Positions 59,796-64,000 of a DNA stretch of 64,000 bases are shown here, one piece after another. Source of the DNA: an uncultured Bacteroidales bacterium. Lineage in GTDB: Bacteria > Bacteroidota > Bacteroidia > Bacteroidales > F082. The notes under the pieces are model-generated. The model was not told the DNA's origin, did not search any database, and saw nothing but the letters and a program-made list of their open reading frames with translations. Numbering within the stretch: position 1 is the first letter of the stretch; every line of letters starts with the position of its first letter. A program made the translations under genes and the position numbers. The stretch lies in assembly GCA_947303085.1 (NCBI GenBank), contig CAMYXP010000002.1, positions 62,001-126,000 of the forward strand, given 5' to 3'.

Positions 59796-59823
59796 GCCAA
59801 TAGCCAATAGCCAACGGCTAATG
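59796..59823. repeat. 7-bp repeat array (GCCAATA family) over a stop codon
   Basis: GCCAATA, GCCAATA, GCCAACG, GCTAATG is the reverse of the TTGGCTA type. Its end supplies the TAG stop of the deoxyhypusine-synthase-like gene (59820-59818) and its start is 10 bases from the hutI ATG. Confidence 0.85.
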
Positions 59824-60867
59824 TTTATAAATATTCTGCCAATTCTTGTATTCACGTTTCTTCCACGGTCCGTTGTGATATACGTATGACGCAATCATCG
59901 GGATGACAGTTGTACCTTCAGCGTAGACCATCTGCTGGAGCTTCTCGCTCACCTTGCCCCATGAACCTGCCTCGAGCAATGTCGATGATGAGCAGGCGCC
60001 GTCGCGCACGTCGGCAACGGTGATCTGGATAGCGTATTTGTGCATTGGCACCTCATGTCCAAGGATTTCAGCACAGACAACGGTGTCTTGAGCGAAGTTC
60101 TTAGGTGTGCCGCCACCGACCATAAACAAACCTGTTTGTGGTGCAGCCATCTTGATTTCTGTCAGCTCGAGGAAGTCGGCCACTGAGTCGATGCTCACGT
60201 ATGGCTTGCCGGCTTTCTTGCGCTCCCACTGGTGCAGACCGATACCGAAACCTGCTGAAGAATCCGAAAATGCCGGGCAGAACATCGGGACGCCGCACTC
60301 GTAGCATGTCTGGATGAGGCTGTCTTTCTTCACGCCGTGGCCTTCATGCAGCCATTTACCGAGATTCCACAGGAACTCGCGTGATGAATACGGACGTGGC
60401 TCGAGGATGTTGGCCAGCTCGTAAGTGGCGTGGTCACACACCTGAAGCTGTTCCTCATCGATGAAAGTATCATAGATACGGTCGATGTAGAGCTCACGAA
60501 GCTTTGTGTCAGGGATGATGTTCTCTTTTTCGCCGATATAGTGTTTGAAACCAAGGGCTTCGAAGAGGTCCATATCGATAACTGAAGCGCCTGTCGAGAC
60601 GACGACATCAATCATTTTGTTGCGAACCATGTCGACGTAAACCTGCATACAGCCTGCCGCTGAGGTTGAACCTGCCAGAGTGAGGATGTTGGTGCAGTTC
60701 TTTTCCTTCACCATCATCATATAAATGTCAGCTGCGCGGGCGGTGTCGCGTGAGGTGAACGACATGTTACGCATTGCATCGATGATTTCTGTTGAGTCGT
60801 ACTTCTTGATGTCGATGTGCTTCACGACATTCTTCAATAAGTCTTTCTTTTCAAGTTTTCTTGCCAT
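59818..60867 (-). CDS. deoxyhypusine synthase family protein
   Basis: The 349-residue product begins MARKLEKKDLLKNVVKHIDI and has NILTLAGSTSAAGCMQVYVD, DVVVSTGASVIDMDLFEALG, VPMFCPAFSDSSAGFGIGLH and GGGTPKNFAQDTVVCAEILG, as in deoxyhypusine-synthase-like and homospermidine-synthase-like enzymes using NAD and spermidine. Bacteria lack eIF5A, so a polyamine role is likelier. The track start adds 17 residues overlapping the TATTTTTG promoter (60915-60908); the ATG at 60867 is used. Confidence 0.88.
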   Translation of the reverse strand: MARKLEKKDLLKNVVKHIDIKKYDSTEIIDAMRNMSFTSRDTARAADIYMMMVKEKNCTNILTLAGSTSAAGCMQVYVDMVRNKMIDVVVSTGASVIDMDLFEALGFKHYIGEKENIIPDTKLRELYIDRIYDTFIDEEQLQVCDHATYELANILEPRPYSSREFLWNLGKWLHEGHGVKKDSLIQTCYECGVPMFCPAFSDSSAGFGIGLHQWERKKAGKPYVSIDSVADFLELTEIKMAAPQTGLFMVGGGTPKNFAQDTVVCAEILGHEVPMHKYAIQITVADVRDGACSSSTLLEAGSWGKVSEKLQQMVYAEGTTVIPMIASYVYHNGPWKKREYKNWQNIYKH

Positions 60868-60907
60868 TTTATTTAGTTTTTTAATTGTTATGTTTCCTTT
60901 TAACCTG

Positions 60908-60915
60908 CAAAAATA
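60908..60915 (-). promoter_or_regulatory. -7 box (TATTTTTG) of the deoxyhypusine-synthase-like gene
   Basis: TATTTTTGCAGG on the minus strand 41 bases before the ATG. Confidence 0.55.
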
Positions 60916-60952
60916 CAAAATATATTACATAGTACAAAAAAAAGTAAAAAAA

Positions 60953-60983
60953 TCTAAGGTCTAAAGTCTAAAGTCTAAGGTCT
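60953..60983. repeat. 7-bp repeat array (TCTAAGG family) abutting a promoter
   Basis: TCTAAGG, TCTAAAG, TCTAAAG, TCTAAGG, TCT end 5 bases before the TATCTTTG -7 box (60989-60996) of the thioredoxin gene. Confidence 0.9.
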
Positions 60984-60988
60984 TTTTG

Positions 60989-60996
60989 TATCTTTG
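60989..60996 (+). promoter_or_regulatory. -7 box (TATCTTTG) of the thioredoxin lipoprotein gene
   Basis: TATCTTTGC lies 17 bases before the ATG at 61014; the -33 region is formed by the 7-bp repeats. Confidence 0.6.
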
Positions 60997-61013
60997 CGAA
61001 AATTTTATTCATC

Positions 61014-61499
61014 ATGAAAAAATTATTGCTCGCGACACTTATTTCAATAGCGTTTTTAGCCTCTTGCGGAAGCTCCGACAGCAACAACAAAACTAATTCT
61101 CAAGAAGAGGTAACCGCTTCAGAATCAACTGATAACGATTCATATATCAAAGTTTTGACATATAACAAATTTCTCAAAAAAGTTTGGGATTTCGAAAAAT
61201 ACACCGACACCTTCATCTATGCCGGCAACAGGCCTTGCGTCATCGATTTCTACGCCACCTGGTGCGGTCCATGCAAGAGAGTAGCCCCTATCATGGAAAA
61301 ACTCGCCAAGGAATTCGACGGGAAAGTCGATTTCTATAAAGTCGACACCGACGAAGAGCAGAAACTCGCCGCGATATTGAAAATCAGGAACATACCTTCA
61401 ATTTTCTACATCAGAGGCGACGAACAGCCCGGCTATACAGTAGGTGCCAACACTGAGGAGTTTTATCGCGCACATATTAACAAGATGCTCAGTGAATAA
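61014..61499 (+). CDS. thioredoxin-like lipoprotein
   Basis: A lipoprotein signal (LISIAFLASCGS, Cys18) and a Ser/Asn-rich linker precede a thioredoxin domain with active site FYATWCGPCKRVAP (Cys84, Cys87) and the cis-proline region IRNIPSIFYIRG. It would act as a membrane-anchored thiol-disulfide enzyme in the periplasm. Length 161. The WbqC gene overlaps its last 8 bases. Confidence 0.93.
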   Translation: MKKLLLATLISIAFLASCGSSDSNNKTNSQEEVTASESTDNDSYIKVLTYNKFLKKVWDFEKYTDTFIYAGNRPCVIDFYATWCGPCKRVAPIMEKLAKEFDGKVDFYKVDTDEEQKLAAILKIRNIPSIFYIRGDEQPGYTVGANTEEFYRAHINKMLSE

Positions 61500-62100
61500 C
61501 ATTTTCCCGACATCGTATCTTCCTGGCATTCAATATGTTGCGCTGTTTTTAAAAAATGAGGCGCCTCGCATCGAATTGTTCGAGACGTATCAGAAACAGT
61601 CGTGCCGCACCCGCTGTAACGTAATGACAGCCAACGGTTTACAAACATTGACAGTTCCTATCGTCAAAACCAACGGCAACCATACCCTAACGAAAGACAT
61701 CGCCATAAGCTATCGTGAGCCTTGGCAACAGATTCACCAACGCTGTCTGGAGGCTGCCTATCGCAAAACACCGTTTTTCGACTACTATTTCCCTTATCTT
61801 GAAAAAGTTTTCACAACAAGATTTGAAAAACTCATCGACTTGAACGAGTTTTGTCTGAAATTTATTCTTAAAACATTGAAAATCAATAAGGAAATAGTTT
61901 ACACCGAAGATTTTACTCCTATTTCCGATTCGGAAGATTATAGAATAAAACTATCGAAATGGTCGCCTGAAACGACTGATTTTCCTAAATATTACCAAGT
62001 TTTCGACGATCGCCAGCCATTCATCTCAAATCTGTCAGTAATAGATTTGATCTTCAACGAAGGACCGGAAGCGGTTAATTACCTGGATACGCTATTCTGA
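61492..62100 (+). CDS. WbqC-like family protein
   Basis: The product (starting VNNIFPTSYLPGIQYVALFL, 202 residues) has the WbqC pattern: PSYLPGIQYVALFL-like start, YQKQSCRTRCNVMTANGLQT LTVPI and WQQIHQRCLEAAYRKTPFFD YYFPYLE. The family occurs in polysaccharide clusters, role unclear. The GTG at 61492, overlapping the thioredoxin stop, is chosen because the family begins at this point; the track start at 61444 reads through the thioredoxin end. The last 26 bases overlap the convergent HD gene. Confidence 0.85.
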   Translation: MNNIFPTSYLPGIQYVALFLKNEAPRIELFETYQKQSCRTRCNVMTANGLQTLTVPIVKTNGNHTLTKDIAISYREPWQQIHQRCLEAAYRKTPFFDYYFPYLEKVFTTRFEKLIDLNEFCLKFILKTLKINKEIVYTEDFTPISDSEDYRIKLSKWSPETTDFPKYYQVFDDRQPFISNLSVIDLIFNEGPEAVNYLDTLF

Positions 62101-64000
62101 CGTGATAGATACTCATCAGCTTCTTCTTCAGCACCTTCTTCGTGACGTTGATGTCGTGGAAGGTGATGTTGGTGTTGTCGAACTGATTTGCCTTCATCTG
62201 TCCGTCGATGATGTTGTCGACAAGTTTATTCAATGATTCCTCGGTTTTATCTTTCATGCTACGTGAGGCGGCTTCCACAGCGTCGCACATCATCAGCACG
62301 GCGGTCTCCTTCGAGAACGGCACAGGACCGTGATAGCAGAAGTCGCGTTCGTCGACGCCGTCAGGGTTTTCACGCAGTTCCATCTGATAGAAATACTCGG
62401 TGCGGCGGGTGCCGTGGTGAGTTCTCACAAAGTCGATAATCTGCTCAGGAATATGGTATTCGCGACAGATCTCGATGCCGTCGATCACGTGGCTGATGAT
62501 AATCTGGGCGCTCTCGGTATATGAGACGTCGTCGTGAGGGTTATACTTACCATTCTGATTTTCAATGAAATAGAAAGGATTCCTGGTCTTTCCGATGTCG
62601 TGATACATGGCGCCTGTGCGGACGAGCAGCGGGTTGCCACCTATATTATATATAACCTCTTCGCAAAGGTCGGCCACCTGCATCGCATGCTGGAAGGTAC
62701 CTGGTGCCTCGGAAGCTAGTTTGCGCAGCAGCGGACTGTTGGTGTTGCTCAGCTCGAGCAGCGAGAGGTCGGTGACGAAGCCGAAGACACGCTCAAACAG
62801 GAACGCGAGCGGCAGCGAGAGCATGGTGAAGAAGGCGTTGCCGGCGTAGATGATGACGACACGCCACGAGAAGGCGTCGAAACCACCGTCGAAGATAAGC
62901 ATCATGCCCAGATACACGATGACGTAGGTCAGGAATACCGCCAGCGAAGTGCCGAAATAACTGGCTCTGCGGGTGCGGCGTATCATGCTGAACACCGCCA
63001 CGAACGACACCAGCAGCTGCACAAAGAAATACTGGAACGGGTTAGGCACCGCTAAGCTTATGATTATCAGCGTCATAACCTGCACCACTATGGACACGCG
63101 CGCGTCGAAGAACGTCATCAACAGCATCGCCATGATCGCGACCGGCATAAAGTAGATGAAGGTCGGAGCAAACTTCAGCAGCAGGAAAGACGGTACGATA
63201 GTAAACAGCATCAACAGCAAAATAAGGTTGATGTAACGCAGATGCTCGAAAATATCGGGGCGTAACAGCTTGAGTGTCAGGTACAAAGCCAAGAAGACAA
63301 TGCTCACAAGCAACAGCTGGCCGTAGAAAACAAAGTTTTTGCTGAAGAAATTGTTCTCGGTGATATCGGCGTATTCGCGCTGTAACGAGCTGAGTACCTG
63401 ATACTTATATTCTGTAACAATCTCGCCTTCCATGATGATCAGCTCATCTTTCTGAACCATACCAAAAGTGAGCATGATATTGTCGACAGCCATCTTCTCG
63501 GCCTGTTTTGTCATGCTCTCCGAATAAATCACATTTTGGCGCAGCGAGCTATGTAACAAATTGTTAATCAATTGCATAGTACTGTAGTCGGAGATGCTTG
63601 TCAGGCGGCCGTGGATGTAAGCCGAAGCCGATGCCATGGTGTTGAGGTCACCGTAGAGGCAGTTGGTTTGAATCTTGTTGCGCACCACCACCACCTGCTC
63701 GTCGCCCTTGAAACTGTTGGTGCGGTCGTTTTTCGCCACCACGCCGTTGTTTTCGATATGGTCGTAGATATTTACAATGAGATTTTCGTAATATGCCTTG
63801 TCGCCGATGGTGTCATTCCATTGATCTTCAAAGTCTTTCAGCAGTTTTTCGCGGCCGTTTTCAGTGCCGAGAGCGTCGAAGACGAAGATAGGCTCGATGT
63901 TTTTCAAAGCCTCTTCCTTCTCCTTTCTCACTTCATCGTCGGTCTTGTAAATCGGGAAGTTGAACGGAGCATAAAGCGTTTCGTGCTGCCATGGGCGCAT
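62075..64000 (-). CDS. PgpH-type 7TM HD-domain phosphohydrolase (partial, N-terminus outside window)
   Basis: The 641 residues in the window have an extracytoplasmic 7TMR-HDED part (PWQHETLYAPFNFPIYKTDD onward), seven hydrophobic segments (FVFYGQLLLVSIVFLALYLT to VVIIYAGNAFFTMLSLPLAF) and a C-terminal HD domain with HAMQVADLCEEVIYNIGG, GAMYHDIGKTRNP and TESAQIIISHVIDGIEI. PgpH proteins hydrolyse cyclic di-AMP. The ORF begins exactly at the window edge; the expected first membrane segment and about 40 residues lie beyond it. Confidence 0.88.
   Translation of the reverse strand: MRPWQHETLYAPFNFPIYKTDDEVRKEKEEALKNIEPIFVFDALGTENGREKLLKDFEDQWNDTIGDKAYYENLIVNIYDHIENNGVVAKNDRTNSFKGDEQVVVVRNKIQTNCLYGDLNTMASASAYIHGRLTSISDYSTMQLINNLLHSSLRQNVIYSESMTKQAEKMAVDNIMLTFGMVQKDELIIMEGEIVTEYKYQVLSSLQREYADITENNFFSKNFVFYGQLLLVSIVFLALYLTLKLLRPDIFEHLRYINLILLLMLFTIVPSFLLLKFAPTFIYFMPVAIMAMLLMTFFDARVSIVVQVMTLIIISLAVPNPFQYFFVQLLVSFVAVFSMIRRTRRASYFGTSLAVFLTYVIVYLGMMLIFDGGFDAFSWRVVIIYAGNAFFTMLSLPLAFLFERVFGFVTDLSLLELSNTNSPLLRKLASEAPGTFQHAMQVADLCEEVIYNIGGNPLLVRTGAMYHDIGKTRNPFYFIENQNGKYNPHDDVSYTESAQIIISHVIDGIEICREYHIPEQIIDFVRTHHGTRRTEYFYQMELRENPDGVDERDFCYHGPVPFSKETAVLMMCDAVEAASRSMKDKTEESLNKLVDNIIDGQMKANQFDNTNITFHDINVTKKVLKKKLMSIYHVRIAYPGN

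Overview
This window looks like chromosomal DNA of an uncultured or little-studied member of the Bacteroidales (phylum Bacteroidota). The evidence is the promoter style (TAnnTTTG -7 boxes a few tens of bases before most starts), type IX secretion C-terminal domains, a short 287-residue RpoD, type B L31, the thrS-infC-rpmI-rplT cluster, the serC-serA-DUF1015 operon, DUF4295/L33/FtsY/RimO, and phylum-typical families (DUF4301, DUF5723, DUF6266). No rRNA, tRNA, CRISPR array, transposase or prophage was found.

Layout. 1-552: left-edge fragment of a DUF1016/YhcG-type gene on the minus strand, absent from the ORF track because it has no stop in the window. 0.8-4.4 kb: rpsA, then a cupin, a YdeI-like protein, a small Fe-S protein and an acetyltransferase. 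4.4-8.8 kb: AT-rich accessory stretch with a four-helix-bundle gene behind a duplicated promoter/leader element, a secreted two-repeat protein behind a structured leader RNA, and a two-gene membrane/coiled-coil unit. 8.8-13 kb: TfoX-like protein, GH29 fucosidase lipoprotein, ferritin, DUF4301. 13-18.7 kb: accessory island with a tandem-hairpin small RNA candidate, DUF6266, a WYL regulator, a PD-(D/E)XK nuclease, an unknown 328-residue protein, the second copy of the duplicated leader (now before a 39-codon ORF) and an XRE regulator with a palindrome at its own promoter. 18.9-22.2 kb: rplT, rpmI, infC (apparently starting at AUA behind a perfect Shine-Dalgarno) and thrS. 22.2-44.4 kb: mainly housekeeping: peptide-binding lipoprotein, lon, L31, serine biosynthesis, ureohydrolase, yebC, gcvT, DUF5723 pair, rpsO, pnp, rpoD, rpe, pepD. 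44.5-58 kb: secreted proteins (T9SS cargo, Cthe_2159-like beta-helix protein, a 1476-residue T9SS adhesin-like protein and a small protein with a sorting-like tail) around rimO-ftsY, DUF4295-rpmG and fic-ftcD. 58.5-64 kb: hutI, a deoxyhypusine-synthase-like gene, a thioredoxin lipoprotein, WbqC and a partial PgpH-type HD phosphohydrolase.

Functional links. FtcD and HutI belong to histidine degradation but are about 6.5 kb apart. serC and serA supply serine; gcvT belongs to the glycine cleavage system. S1, S15, L20, L35, L31, L33, IF-3 and ThrRS make the window rich in translation genes.

The most unusual content is non-coding. (1) A 62-bp leader present twice with 59/62 identity, with similarity reaching back to the promoter. 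(2) A structured RNA-like element present twice whose three helices differ in sequence but keep pairing. (3) A roughly 100-nt RNA candidate showing the same 21-nt loop on two successive hairpins. (4) Nine short arrays from three sequence families that share a 7-bp period and sit at stop codons or against promoters. (5) Several palindromic REP-like families, one of them translated inside a lipoprotein linker. All identifications come from reading sequence; no database search was run.
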